Shown here in pieces: positions 1 through 15,075 of a DNA stretch of 64,000 nt (positions are counted from its first letter, which is position 1; each line of letters opens with the position of its first letter). Source of the DNA: Trichuris trichiura. Lineage: Eukaryota > Nematoda > Enoplea > Trichinellida > Trichuridae. The translations under genes and the position numbers were made by a program. The notes under the pieces are model-generated. The model was given only the letters and a program-made list of their open reading frames with translations, was not told the origin of the DNA and made no database searches. Location: positions 1,612,001-1,676,000 of the forward strand of contig JBAJFE010000026.1 in assembly GCA_037903355.1 (NCBI GenBank). Reading direction: 5' to 3'.

Positions 1-3000
1 ATCTACAAAACAGCCGTCAACGCCCTCCGCGGATCTGCTTACGGCATGGCACCTTAAAGTTAACCGACTTTCCGATCCATTCGGAGCGCCAAGATGTGAG
101 GACGAAAAAATCAATTATACATATGTAGTAAAAAGCAGCCGCTGTCGTCGATCTATTAAATGAATCGGAACTTTGAACATCTTGGAAAGACGCTCGTTTT
201 GCTGTGACGTAGAAGCTTTACGAGAGGCTGTAGCTTTGACGAAAACGGCAGCCAACAAGACGAAAAAAATGCGTTAAGGTTGCTTGCTCCAGAAGCGAAA
301 AAGGCTTTTTAAATTGCCACTTCGTCTTGGAGGTGTTGGAACGAAATTAAGTTAAAATTACGAACTTGCAAACTTTTCAACGGGACTGCTTTTACGAAGG
401 TACGGTCGAGTTTTTAAATGTCGAAATGAAACTTAGGCTTCTTGCATGACCATTATGCTACGTCTGTCAAAGCTTGTCTTTTGGAGCAATAAACCGCTGC
501 GAATAAGCTATACTGGCTCAGGACAAAAAAGTGGGTGACGCCAAGAGGCGACCAATGAAAAGAAGGAAGGGTAACTTTAAAAAAATGCGACAAATAATGC
601 AACACTAACAGTCTGAACTATTCTCATCAATAAGAAAATGAAAATATCATTTATCGGTTTAGTACGAGAACGTGAAGCGACGCGAACTATTTTTATTATG
701 CAAATGGTATGTTATCGCCAAAACGGAACTTGTAAGATTTTTTTGGAATGCAAATAAAGAAGGTGGAACGCAATTTGGTTAAAAGCAAAATTTTCAACAA
801 GTCAGCTTGCGTAACGTTCGCATTTTTCTCGCTCCTGCGCTGCCGATCTGAAGATACGGCAAAGTGTTCGCCACCTGCGCACGCATCCTTGCACTGGGCA
901 CGTGTAAACAGAAGTTGCTGCACAACACGTTGCTCATTTGACGGTGCACATGCTAGTAAAAGAGCGATAAACAGCGCAAGCAAAAAAAACACATTAAAGC
1001 TTCCTTAAGAACCGAACGGAACGCGCCTTCGTAAGAGCGAACCCATTTCAAGAATGACAACGATAAAGGCTGAACACCATTTGAACTAAGCCGTGGCGTG
1101 CTGCGCTGCATTACTATAGGCAAAATTGGATTTCGGGCACTTTTAAAAAGCTCGAAAAAAGTTGAACACAAACTTCTTCCTCGTCGATGCCGAATAGCGC
1201 GCAACTATAATTCGCGAAGTGCGAAGCATCTTTTCCGTCTGCTCTTCTTCACAGATCGAATTTTCCGCAGATGATCGCATGAACGTATAGCAATTTTTGT
1301 AGAATTATCACCTCTGGAGCGTGCTATTGATCCTATTGATCAATTAATAACATAATCGCGTTGCCTGCATCAAGAATATCCATTGATAGATCTATTAAAC
1401 ATACGCGTTTTGCTCATATGGCGCAAAATTAAAATTATTAGTGGCACCAGCCGCTTCAATAATACGCATTTCTCATAGACGAAGCATGGCGACGACGAGG
1501 AGGCGCCATTTTGATTTTATCTCAGTCGCCTAATAACATCAAAGATAAGGTGAATGAAGGAATAATCATTCAAGGTTAACGGACCCTACGAAGTCGAAGA
1601 AGACGATTTCCATCTTTGCAAAAATTGTGCCTTACTACTAAGGAACGACCATTGTACAGGGTAATCACCCAGCATTCTCCTCCAATTGTGTGCCAGCAAA
1701 TATGACTAGCAAATGACCTTTTCCAACAAAAAAATAGTCTACGACACATACGAGCATTGTATGATCATTTGAAGATGTCAATTATAAATGCTTATCAAAA
1801 GATTTTATTTCCTTCAATGCCAAATATGAGACCATCTGTTCAAACTGTTTGTCATCTTTTCATTCAGAGAAGCCTCAACGGGCAATCCATCGTCGCCACC
1901 GAGTCGCGTTCGCTGTTTCGTTGCGGTGATTAAATCAGAGATACCGTAATTGCCAAAGGCAGGTTATTCGTCACGTCGCATACCTAATCGCTCTGATTGG
2001 AGCAACAATGACAGAATACCACGACTGGCCGCGCGAAAAGATAGTTAACAATGTAGTACAGATGATTTCTAAACGACCAAACATCTGCTCTTTCTCATTT
2101 CAATAATATATTGCACTTTTTTTAAGTACAGCAAGCGAAAAACCAGTAACCTTGCAAATAACTTCAAGTCGGCCATTCCTAGTTTGTTTTGGCTACACGC
2201 ACAACGTCCAACTTTGTTGCGTAATCGATAGTTTGAATTCAAGCCAAAAGAAGGCGGCCAGCTACAAACGAGTCCAACTTTCACTTTACAGAAAATGAGT
2301 CCCTGAGGATGGAAGCAACAAAGCCTGAAACATCCGACAGGGAAATAATTCAAATTTAAATTTTAAAAATGAGTACAAGTAATCTTGCTCTGAGTAGAAA
2401 ATTAACTCCTCGCTAAAAATATCAGCATAAACTCATTGGAACTTGTCAAACAACCGTAACTGCTTGAGAAGTGGATAGCCAACGAGGGGCGCCTTTCGAC
2501 TGCAAAGTAACGCGAGGCGTCAGTCCTTTCTCAAAAATTGAATTTCCTCTCCTAACGCCGAACAAGTTAAAAGTAATTTGAATTTGAAGCCTTCAACGAG
2601 CGCGGGCCGTTAGGAAGAATCAAACAGTATTGACTACCTCTAATAAATCCCATTTGACAAAGTTCCATTTACCGAATCAGCTACACGAGCGGCTTGTTTC
2701 CAAGGCTCCATAATGAAATGTGTCGCTAATTAAACGGAATAGACCGTAAACGCTCGCAACTCTTCTTGTCTCCTATTCACAAAGTATGCGCATTTGGCTT
2801 AAGCAATGCGTACAGCATAGGGATGTTGACTTTGAAATCAAATTAATAGTCTTCTTTTCTCATTTTCTTAAACTTGAGCCTTCGCGAGCACTTTGCAAGA
2901 ATGAAAAGCTTCCTATGCGCAATCTTCGGCACATACTTATTCTTATGCTAATCCAGTGTCTATATACGCTCTAAACGTTTTACCTCTATGGCAAGACTGC

Positions 3001-5933
3001 CTATCTTCGGTCCATCAACGTCTCGCTGTTTCAGCCAGTGGCACATTCACTGACAAAAAGTATGGCTATCAGATGCGCTCATACATAATGCGCCAAAGAT
3101 GCCCTTATTGTTGTAAAGGATAATCAGTTTTTGGACGTCAGAAGCTAGTTTCTTTCGGCTTACAAGCAAAACCCCATTAATCCAGCTTTTGAAGCGGCTC
3201 TTAACAATCTACTATCCTAGTTGTTCTTCCAGCGAACAGAAACTTCTACTATTCCATTAAGACAGTCATTGTATGTCCAAATGCTGCTATGGCTTTGGGG
3301 CCGTAGTCTAAAAGTAGACTTAACCCCGCCCCTATGTCGATGTTAGTTCTGGCTAATCGCCGGAATGGCAGAACAGATAAACGCTGACGAAGATTCATCC
3401 CCGAAGCATCCCTTATAGGGAACGAATGAAAAAGCACAACTAGCCACTGCCTTCTTCATGAATCATTAAGCCGCCTTTGTATGGCAAGACGTTACCATGG
3501 TGGTTAGAAAGCATTTTTTCCTATTTGAATTATGGCAAAGATAACAACTACATGAAGATTGACTAGCAAAGCTTACCGCTTAGGAGTCGTGGAAATATGA
3601 TCCTATCAGAAGCTTAGGTTTCAAAACGCTTGAACAGGTTAAAAAGCGTCAGGAAGTTTTTGCATTAGCAACGTGCAGTTGAATACTGCTCTTGACATGA
3701 AATGCACTTGCCCAAGATTCTATTAATACATGAGGAAAATTGAACGAGCCTGCTCTTCTCTAATGGATTCAAAGAAACCTCATGACGACGGCAGCGTACA
3801 GTATGGCCTGGAAGAAACAACGCGGAAGGAATCTTACGATAAATAACGGTGAGCCGAAAAAACAGAACACGTCATTTACCGCCTTCCATTACGGGTGAAG
3901 AATACGTATTCGCCTGGGGCACTTTCGACTTAAAAACAATTTGTCATGATACGAGAAGCAAAGCAGGAAAACAGCGATAGGACCTACGAGCACATTATGA
4001 ACAAAGAGCTGAGAGTTGCCGAATCGAGGCGGTTCCCTCTTGACTAAACGTCTATCAATCCAATTCGTACAAAACCTTTTACAGTGACAATGCAAAGTAC
4101 TATTTTGAAGCTTCGGATGAACTATAGTTTCTGCTGCTCAACGATTATTCCGTTTGCCAATCGTTTAGTCTTCACGATTCTTTGCAAGAGTACAAAATGT
4201 AAAATTCTATGCTTGTCAAAGAACCTCTCAGCTTACTAGAATTGCGTAATGGTCATTCCAAAAGACTGTACAGAAGCATCAAGGGGAATATAAAAGCGCA
4301 CATTCGCCTTTGGTGACCTTCTTCATGGAAGCAGTTGTGATCGATGCTAATACAATCAATGCTCTACGTGACTTGAGAGCAGCTAGCAAATTTTTCCATG
4401 TTTGAACGATTGCTGTACATTATCATTTGTACAACTAGCGAGCGTACTTGCTAAAAACTCAATCGTCCAACTGAATCAATAAACAAGTTTGCCAGGTGGA
4501 AGCTTCAATTTATCGATAGAATATACGTTGTTGTTCCGCATCCATTGGAACTGTTACCACGTACTGCTTTGCAATGAACATGAAGGATGTGAGGGGACGC
4601 TTTGCTCTCTCTTCAGAAAATCATAATAAAAAGTTTTCAGACATAGTCGCTTATCAATCAAACAGCGCACATCCGAGAAACGGCAAGACGTAATGATAGT
4701 TCAGGGATACAAGGAAAAACTTAACTATTCCCAGACAACGCGGACTCAACGAGCAATACATCATCAAGCTTTTGGTCAGCAACAAAGGAAAGAAGGTACC
4801 ATTAACCGTTAGTACTCATCGGCTGCGCCAACGACGGCAGCAGGAAGCAAACCGGCAAAAAATGATTGCGCTGCCGCGCAGAAATAAATTACGAACCCGA
4901 ATGCTAATGCGTATGCTGATCGAATTTTCATAAAAAGCAATTTCGTATCTATTGCTTTAAGGAGCAAATCCATTCCACCCAATGTGGCCAGCACAGCGAA
5001 AATTTCGTTTACGCGATGGTAGCGTACAAGTCGATATTTAAAAGCATATTTTTTTTCAATCCTTTATGTAAACATCGTCATCGCCTTTTTCGTGACGACC
5101 AAAGTCAACTTTGGCAGAAACGTCGTTTTCTCTGCTTAAAGCGGATAACGAGTACAGTACGCCCACTTTGGAAGTTGGGAAAATTTAGCATACGGACGTA
5201 CTTTGCCTTCTCGCAAAGTTAAGGTGACAAACAACGTTTCGCCTACAAGATGTTCATGCTCACATTTGAGAGAATGCTTTCGGCGCTGAAGACGAAAAAA
5301 ATACGTAGAATTACAAAGTCAAGCATTTTAGTTCAAAGAAAAAACCCAAAGAAATGTGCAAACAAAATAAATGGCCTAATCGGTCGCTTCAGTTTGCGGA
5401 TACTAATTCAAAGCAACAACCACGTAAGGAGGGACTACTTTTACAGCTGGCTGACGTCTTATAATTATTGGAAAAAATAAACAGGCAATTTGATTACGAA
5501 ATTAATTTTACGAATATTACTGTTTCTTTGCGTGACAAAAGAAGTACAGTAACATGAAGCGGGAAGCGCCGACCGTACGACAGGTGAGTAACAGCCGGTT
5601 TCAATCACTTCACCGCTCCGAAACTGGACTTTAAGACGAACTTTGACAGCGGCGTCTAATGATGAAAGAACCGACGAAAATTAAGTGCATAAAAAGTAAA
5701 TTACTGCCCCGAACAATGTTGATAACAAATGACAAGGCCAAACAGCGCCACAACGCAACCTTACGACGCGCCGTCACTTGACCACCGCCGGAAGACAGTT
5801 AGACACTTTTTACACCGCAAAACCGGTCGCAAATTGTCTTTGCACGCGGAAAACCCATTTTTCAAGATAAGGAAATTGGAATGAAGAACGTCTGAGCTAC
5901 CGTGAGAAAGCTGACTAAAAAACGTTTTCCTAC
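1..5933. other. No gene recognised
   Basis: I read both strands and found no stretch that resembles a known protein family. The short open frames (for example the hydrophobic one at 4809-4994 on the minus strand) lack splice context or family similarity. A half-site of the foldback family, GCTGAAGACG, lies at about 5285-5294. The missing last exon of the EGLN gene, if it exists, should lie here on the minus strand, but I could not find its expected Arg-Tyr-Ala...Trp-Tyr motif. Confidence 0.4.
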
Positions 5934-6790
<857 letters not shown>

Positions 6791-8333
6791 GCTGTCGTAG
6801 ATAGCGCTTCATGTTTGGACATTCCGCTCTTTCTAAACACTCAACTAGCAATGCTTTGATTAGCTGATTGAAAACTAACGTCGGACCTCCAAATCAGCGA
6901 TCGTATTGGAACGACAAACAGAAATGCACTGAAGGTCGACTAAGAAGTATTCGGCACTGCAAAGCGAACAGGGACGCAAGAGAAATGTTAACCAATGGCA
7001 TTATAGGTTGGACTCCAATAACAGAACGGCAACTACAGAGAGGTTGGTTCTGTTTAACTGAACAACATCACTGTTATTTAGCTTACGATGAAAGCGATAA
7101 AACTTTCTTAGAAAAAAGCCAAAGTGGGCAACTTGATCGACAGCTGCTAACTGCGACCATGCAACAAGTGGAAACATGCTACGTGACAAGGAGTCGCATT
7201 CTTTGTCATCTCAACCGCAATCACCTACTGAATGAGCCGCCAAATCATTATCGGAACAATCTACTAGCAAAAAACTCCCCTGAGGGAACAACTTTGCCAA
7301 GACAATTCTCATGAATTATTGCTCGGTATAGAGCTCACATTGGAGCTACAGATTTCTCTAAACTGACATGATCCAACAGGACATCAAGCGTCTCGAGAGG
7401 TGTGCGCTTGAATTCAAAAGTGTCTGCGCTAAACCACTGGCAAATAGCAACAATATCACGAGACAACGGTCGAAACCAAATGACACATTTCACATAAATG
7501 GGCACTTTGATCCAAATTCAAATTTTAGTTACAGTTTAGCAAACGTTTTATTTAGACGTACTTGCCGGACAACTGAAGCAAGCAGCTGCCAGGCACGAAA
7601 TGTAGCGCGTCAAAAGAAACTCTAAGAACAAATCACTAGATCTACACCATTAAACAAAACGAAGTACTGACAGTACAAACGATAAGTAGGTAATGTAAAT
7701 CCCCATTGACAATATTGCAGGACATTTGTGTCCTCCATCCGCTTTTTTCCAATTCGTCTTATCTAGGTTGCTTAATTTATTTTGCATAAAAGTTTGCGCG
7801 TTTTACAGCGCTCGAAGAGCACGTGTCCCCTTTGCAGGGACTGCGCGGAGTAGTTATTTAATCCAGGGCGCGCGTATCCCGAAGTAGTGCTTAGCGACGC
7901 CTGAATGTCTCCTCCGTAAAGCGAGAAGAGAGGGTCAACATATTTGTCAAAAGATCATGGAAAGACGGCAACCTTGCAAATCAAAGTACAGAATGAATCC
8001 TTCCGCGAGTTGGGACGGCGTCTTGTTGTTTTAATCGTCAGTTGGGCAATATACGCCCTTGATTTACGACAGTGGACAGTGCCTTTAAGTTTAATTTATG
8101 AAAATTTGTTTATCACAGTCTTTTCTGCGCTCGTCTCAGCGTTAGGTCGAGGTAAGCTTGATGACCGTTGGCGCTTCTACTCCGCGAATTCGCATTGACT
8201 AACGAAATGGAAACCTATGCGCAAAATTCGGAACAAACGCGAGCGGTTCTCTTTTCTAGCCTATGCAACTGCACGTTGTTGTTCGCTTACGTTGTTCATA
8301 ATCGAAGGTTGCATTTTAGACGAGTTCGCGGTG
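6791..8333. other. Intergenic region between EGLN and GAB-like genes
   Basis: This divergent spacer should hold the 5' regions of both flanking genes. An open frame at 6868-7314 (+, 148 codons) has no family resemblance and no clear splice or start context, so I do not call it. No repeat or RNA gene was seen. Confidence 0.4.
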
Positions 8334-10923
8334 ATGCTAGAAGTTCTCCGCGAAGGATGGTTGACCAAGTCTCCTCCGGATTGGAAATTTTGGAACTCGG
8401 TAGGTCAGCACGTATGCTTCCTCTTTTTTATATGGAATTGTGTTAACTTTCAACGCTCCCGACGCGCGTTCACCGGGGCTACAATGGCTCCCGGGCAATG
8501 TTTTGCTGCGTATAAAAAACTTTGCCTAAGTCTCCTAAGCTAGTTAGATTTACTTTGAAAATTACGTTCAAAGTTCTAAGTCCCCGACGCCGTTTGCATT
8601 GTTTTTTAAACTATGTACACTAACGTAGCGTTCTTTTGGAAATGCATTTTGTAGTACGCTTTTTTCCAGTTCCTAAGACTTACCAAGAACAGTCGTTAAT
8701 TCTCGCTTCGCAAACTGGTAGCTATTTGTGCGTTCAGCGCTTGCTGCGCGTGGTTACAGTACTCCACTTATGATTTGCAGGTTTAATTTCAAAATCAGTT
8801 TTGAATTTGCTTTTTCAGAAATGGAAACCGCGCTATTTTGTGCTTATTGCCGATCATTCCGCTGGCGAATGCTCTCTCAAGTACTACGTAGACCAAGAGA
8901 AAACTAAACTTCGCGGTTCCATCAATTTGGACGAATGCATTCAAGTAGGCTGCGCGTGTAATCAAGTAGGTGCGCCGAGTAAACGCTCCTTTCAAGGTTG
9001 ACGCGAACTTAACGTTCGACTACAAAAACCGAATACGTTATCAATGGATATTCGACATTCGCATTCCAAAACGGGTGTACTACTTGGTGGCAACCAGCGA
9101 GGACGATATGAATGCTTGGGTAAACGACCTCTGTTGCGTATGCAATCTTCAGCGAGACCAAGATCCAGGTACTGACATTTCCGTGCTGTACTTTATTATG
9201 CTAGCAGCTTTTTCGCTAGATTATTCGGAAACGACCGCTGCTGCTTCTGAAAATGACGTTTTATCCGCCGATCCTCATAACTGGAAACGAAGCAGGCCAG
9301 CACAGTCCGCGAATAGAAAATTAACCGATCGAGAGCCGTGGTGCAATGGAAACGAAGCAGGTCAGCCGAGAACGAAGGTCAACCAAAGCAACGGTTTCCA
9401 AGGAGGAAGAACAGTGCAAGGTTACATACCTTTAACAGATTGCATCAGCGGACCACCTCGGCCCAAGCAGAGCCAACATAGCATCAAGTCTTCGGAGATC
9501 CCTCCTAAGCATCCTCCTCCTCCACTACCGGCGGAACTTACATTCAGGAAAACGTAAATGTTCACTCTAGAAATAACGCCCGATAACAGTGCCTACTTTC
9601 AGGTCGGAAAACTTCAAAGACAATATATCATCACTTCCTTCGTCAACGCAAGAAGCGTCCATAGGCCAAGACAGTAATAATAGCTCGTGTGCGTATGTTC
9701 AGTCGGAAAAGCCTCCGCCCAGACCGCCAAAGCGCGGAGTGCAAAGCGTTGGCAATGTTTATGAGAACGAAGTGAACAGCGACAATGCTGCTCCTGTATT
9801 TCCATTTTACGACAATCCTCTACCGCCGTTCAGCTTGTTCAGCAGTCTACCAAGACCTGTGAAAGTTAAGACGACGAGCAGCAGTTCGCAGACGACCACG
9901 TTGAAGAATGGATCTACCTTTGGAACGGTGCCAAGAATTCCCAGGGAAAAGAAATCGTCCTTGTCGCCTGTTGACCGTACGGATCGAACTTCTTCGTCCG
10001 CAATGGCAGGCTTGTCCAGTTTGTCAGATCTGTCCATTTCAAGCAGCGGAACCGGGTCTTCATCCATCAATGCATCCACCGGCGCCTCACCGCCACCGCC
10101 GCCTGCGCAAACTGACTATTACTGTTTTGGCGTTAAAACTCAAGAAGAACCAACGATCGGGGATCGCGCGGGAGAAGCTAAGCCGCCAGAAGTGCGGCGA
10201 GAATTGAAGCCTGGTCGTTTGACAAGCGGTCAGATGAATCTTAAACAAGCGCAGGTGGTGCCATCTTCGTTGGACGTGCAGCCATACCTACCTTATCGAC
10301 TTTCGCGCGAACCGGGTGGCTCAAAAGCGGTGGTTAAACCTCATCCCGATGGACCATCTTTAGATTTGAGTCGTAAAGTTAGCTTTTCAAAAAAGTAATC
10401 CAATTCATTTTTTAGAAAATTACTATTTCTTTTTCTTGTTTAATAAGAATATGTTTGCCCGTAGGAGAGCAGCGCTGCAAGAAGCGGCAAAAGTGATGCC
10501 AAAAACTACTTACGCCAGTGTGGTCAACGTGCCGGCCCTTCGTGATTGCTCAGCGCGTTTGCACTCTTTATCGGAAGCGGTAAACATTTTGGACATTGAT
10601 CAGCGTATATTTTTTGTTCGTTTTTTTAGGAAACTGAAGATCCAATCAAAGGTAGCAACGACAGTATTCATCAAATGGAATATGTCGAGGTTGGCAAAAC
10701 GGCTCAGATAAGTCCAAGCCCTTCTCCGGTGCCTTCTCCCGCCGGAGTGCAACAACAGGTGAGCGCGACGGGACCACCGAAGACGTCCTATGTTGTGATA
10801 AGCCAAGAGAAAACGCAAGCTTTGATGAAAACAAAAAGCGAACAGGATCACATGTACAAGACTGGAACATTGGAACGGAACAAACTTGGTTCAGTGATGA
10901 CAACATCACCTAAGAAGTTATGA
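8334..10923 (+). CDS. GAB/DOS/SOC-1-like PH-domain docking adaptor
   Basis: GAB-family proteins are membrane-recruited scaffolds that link receptor tyrosine kinases to GRB2, PI3K and SHP2. Exons: 8334-8399, 8819-8944, 8997-9553, 9603-10394, 10465-10579 and 10630-10923; phases close, giving about 649 aa. Exons 1-3 encode an N-terminal PH domain (EGWLTKSPP, KWKPRYFVL, YYLVATSEDDMNAWV), matching the GAB PH arrangement. The rest is disordered and rich in Pro/Ser. It has a PPPRPPKR SH3-type motif and YENE and YDNP, which fit the pYxN GRB2 SH2 consensus. Near the C-terminus are YVEV and, about 35 residues on, YVVI, both fitting the SHP2 SH2 consensus. Exon 3 contains a possible in-frame 39- or 51-nt intron from 9169 (GTACTG), so the product may be 13-17 residues shorter. 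The start ATG lies directly before the PH domain, as usual in this family. Confidence 0.85.
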
Positions 10924-11740
10924 CCGCTTTCTCTTTGTCCCCCTCCTTCCCACTCAGCCGTTATAACGTTAAAAAGCCCGGTTTCCGGTCCCGGCAGAAG
11001 CTCCGTCTCCTATTTTCTTTTTCTGTCTCTCTCTATTACTCTTTGCTGCCCATTGTCGACAGGGTTAACTTGCAATCTGCATGTTCATCCAGTCTTTCCG
11101 AATATTTTATGGCCATTTTACCGATGCAGCAACGGGAAGGCGGACTGACCAATTTGTCCATGTTCAATCGTCCAGTGAGAGAGCTCAATTTTTGTCTAGC
11201 AAACCAAGAAGTAAATGTTGAACTTAGTGCGCGCAACGTTGCATAGCAGCGTCGTCCAAGGGGAATCGGTTAGCCTCCTTTTGTACCACATTTCAAATCC
11301 GAGCTTCGCGCGCGGAGTACATCTTTGATACAGTTAAGCAACTTAGGACAAATAGAGCTGCGTGACCAAAGGTCAATCGATGGCGCCGCAGCAAGCGGGA
11401 AGCATCTTCACGGAATACGTTTTCTTGAGATTTCAGTCCAATACGTAGCACATTCGATCGCGTCACAGCGTGAAGAAGTATTTCTAAGTTCTTTAAGAAG
11501 GATTCACGTTTTGACAAAGCGTTTACTATTACTGAGTAGTCGGAAAGTTGGCCAAGGTGCAACGTAGACAGTTTCAGTAATTTCACACAATGAAGATGTA
11601 ACGTATTGTTCGTCCGTGCTCATCAATACTACCGTACGTCAACTGTGACATTTCTGGTCTATTTAGTTGAAAAGGTCATCATTCCAATGCCTCAGAAACT
11701 TTAAAAACGTTTTGCGTCTAAAAGCGACTCCGAATCTGAT

Positions 11741-12082
11741 ATGAAGTTAAATAGCTATCAAAAAAACCAAATTCCAGTTCGCAATAAAACCTGGAAACTA
11801 CGCGAGCGATGGGCAAAAAGCGGTAAACGATTAAATATGCAAAAAAAGAAATATCTGATAAACAAATCTAGCGTTCGTAGGTTATCGTTGAAACCATGTA
11901 AAAAGACTTGTAAAACGCAAACGCATAAACGTGGGCCAGATAAGCTCGTAAGACGAAATCGACTGATAAGGCGCATGAAAAAAAACTTTGCCGATAAAGA
12001 AAAATGGGCGCAACACTCGCTATTCGTATTAATAATTGCAAGGGCAAAACAGTTTACGAGTTATCATACGCACAGTGAGTGA
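11741..12082 (+). CDS. Possible very basic small protein, unrecognised
   Basis: This frame encodes a Lys/Arg-rich peptide of at most 113 aa, with acidic-serine residues just upstream in the same frame (SKSDSESD) after an in-frame stop. The composition resembles a nuclear or nucleolar basic region, but I see no domain or supporting splice site, and A-rich DNA gives lysine-rich frames by chance. It may be an exon fragment or noise. Confidence 0.15.
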   Translation: MKLNSYQKNQIPVRNKTWKLRERWAKSGKRLNMQKKKYLINKSSVRRLSLKPCKKTCKTQTHKRGPDKLVRRNRLIRRMKKNFADKEKWAQHSLFVLIIARAKQFTSYHTHSE

Positions 12083-15075
12083 GCTAGGATTTGAATCGCA
12101 CGAAATAACCTGAAAATCGTTTAAGCAACAAATGTCGGTAGCCAGGAAACGAATGAAGCATTCCATCAGTCCGACTTCCCGCCTTAAGCCAATGCAAATA
12201 AAAAATTTATTGATTTCAAAATTTGAAGCGAGCATCAATTTATTTGCTTAAAAGTATCGATCGATCATAGTGATAAACTAAACTCAAGCTGCCATCCTAT
12301 CAAATAGAAACAATTTAACGGCTGCTGGAGGAATGTTTACGAAATTCCACTTAGACGAGATTTACGTCTTTGCGCATCGGCTATACAAGGCAGCAACGCT
12401 ATTTATAAGCCGCGCCGTTATTCGATGGGATTTCTAATAGGACGGGGAGAACATCCTATTCCGGGGAGAGCTGGCAGAAACTGGCCTTTCGACATTCCGT
12501 ACAGTTTCCTAACCATAAAAGGCAGCAAACATAAAGCTGACTAACGGACGTTGGAACAATTGCCCGCCTTTGCACTTCATTGATTAATACCCTTTCGCGG
12601 GGCCGATCAGTCTTGGAAAACGTTAATCGTTACTATTTACAGAACAAATTGACAATACGTTAAAAAGGCGGCTGCCAAGAAAAGAATAGAAAATACCAAC
12701 AGTAACAGAATGCCTTTTGCAATAAGAAAAGACAAACTTTTTCCTGCCTGCAAGCAAAGCTTTTAAAGAGTTGCCAATAAGCACAATTTTGAGTCAGTCA
12801 TCTTTTTTTTAAACGACACTCAAAAGAAAGGGCGTTAAATGTTTTTAAAAATTACGAGTTCAGCACTTAAGAGTGTGAATGCAACTTGGAACATTGTCAA
12901 GCTGGTCAGCAATGCGCGATTAGTTCGATAAGCGAGAAAAACTCCTTAGGTGGAACGGTTGCGTATGCAAATAACCAAGGTGACTTTGAAGTAAGACAAA
13001 TGATCATACACAATGAAACTTCTTTGCAATTACTAAACGTTGGCGCTTAAAATGCAAAACGACAGCGTTAGGCTGTGATGACTGCGCTGGCTTGCGACAA
13101 GAAAATAAACTTTTGTTTTAAACCTTCAGCTGTTCAAAGTTGACGTGCAATCAAAGGCCGAAACTGATGCTTACACGACGATATAGATCTACGATCTTTG
13201 GAAAAATGCCGACTTGACTTCGAATTAACTTGTGCATACACTTAACCGAAGAACATTCAAAGTACTCTGCGGAAGTGCCAACTACGAGTCAAGCAAGCAA
13301 TGCTGACGCTAAAATGACAGCCGCTCAGCGAAGCAGCACCCCGAATCATTTCAAAATAAATCGTGCTCCTCTTTTCGGTGAACGAACGAAAAATGCAGCG
13401 CATTTGAATTTAACAATAACGGAGGCCGAACTAACCTCGCTTAAGTGGATATTCACGAAAAGAAGTCTAACGCATTCACTGCTCATCTATAATTTAACAG
13501 TATGTAAGAGGCAGCTGGACGACAACTAGAAAAGGCAGTTAACTTGATTATCACTTATGTAATTGGTGAGATCTTATACCGCCTCCTTTTAGCCTATATA
13601 CAGTAGTTTGAAAATTGGAAAAGTATGCCACCTTTCGGCAGAGTTCGTCGGTAGAATAAAATGGTTCATTCTGTTCCGATAACGCGCCAACCAGACAATC
13701 CGCTACATGTGGCGCAACTGGATATTGAGAACTAAAGGTATTTTTTTGAAAAACTCGAGACGCTATTCACGGACAGACATTAAAAACAATTATCCAACCG
13801 CAAAACGCGTTTCCACTGTCCGCTGAAACCTGAGAGGTACAATAGGCCATAGCTGTTATGCAAATTTATCAATTGGGTTTTGCCAAATTAAGTGACAAAT
13901 CAATTAGGGTTGTCGCCAAACCGGTTATCAGCGTCGCAACGAAGACACATCCCTACCGGATGTTTTCAATGAGCCGTGCGACACCGCGCGTGAAAATTAT
14001 CGTCACCTTCCGCCGCGTTAACTCTTTTCTCCGCTTTTCAAAGCTGAGGCAATAAAAAAAATGGAAGCGACAGCGCGATTTCGTTTTTCCATCAACGGAG
14101 AAGCAGACGCCAACTTTGGTCACGCATCGCCGAAAGGGCAATCCTAGCGGAGCTAATCGGACAAACGCAAACATGTTTAAGAAAATTATGAGCACAAGGT
14201 ATGATTGCTGAAGAGCAGCGCGGCATGTTTGCAAAACCAAAACGGGCTCCTTTGAACTTCTTTACATTCAACCACCGCCAACCGGTGCCGCTGCATATGC
14301 GCACCCTTAATAGAACCGCCGCTGGACTTGAGATTTTACGTCTCCCTGAAAAACTAGATTTTTCAAACAAAAAACAATGCCGCCGCTCGCTTTGAAGAGC
14401 TGCTCCCATGGCTGAACACTGAGGGCATTAAAATAGGTGACAAAGGCAAACAAAGCTGTTTCATTTATCTTTTCCTTAAGCAGACCGACAACTTCAACAA
14501 TACCTTATGCTGGCCTCTTAAAATGCCCTCAAGACATGAAAAAACCTTATTGAACATCCCGCCTATTGGTTTAGTCGTAAACAATCAAATAAAGGCAACT
14601 GTGAACAACATAGTGGAATCAATCTTCTTGTACAACTTAATCTCAAACTAATGGAACTAAGTCGCAGCAAAACAGAATAACTCCTTTCGCAAGGAGGTTA
14701 AAAAGAATCGATAATTGGTTGGAAATGGAAACAAAGCTTTTCTTGCAGGCAAACTTCAGCTTGCCGAAGGTTTCGCTACTGTTGAAAGACTCCATTGCGA
14801 CTAGTTCGTAAATCACATCTGTTACTGCAACTTGGTCAACCTCACGGGTGACTGGATACGAGTGTAAACAAGGGCGTTATGACCAAATTTAGGCCTGCTA
14901 ACTCTGCACAATAACTGAAAGTTAACCAGGCGGCCGTCAATACACTTGTCTGTCCCACATATTGTAATTGGATTATTGACGGTATCGATAAGCGGATTTG
15001 CGAAAGTTTAAATTTGCTACGAGGTCAAATTGTAAAAACAGCTTACACGCTGTCCACTCGTTGAACAAATGAAAA

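Noticed and set aside
4809..4994. Hydrophobic 61-codon minus-strand frame
   Set aside because: Could be a membrane segment, but no conserved motif or gene context; checked as EGLN last exon and does not fit.
6868..7314. 148-codon plus-strand frame
   Set aside because: No family similarity, no splice or start context, and overlapping open frames on the other strand.
12075..12180. tRNA-like GATTCAAATCC on the minus strand
   Set aside because: It resembles a T-loop, but T-stem and acceptor stem do not pair and no D or anticodon arm can be drawn.
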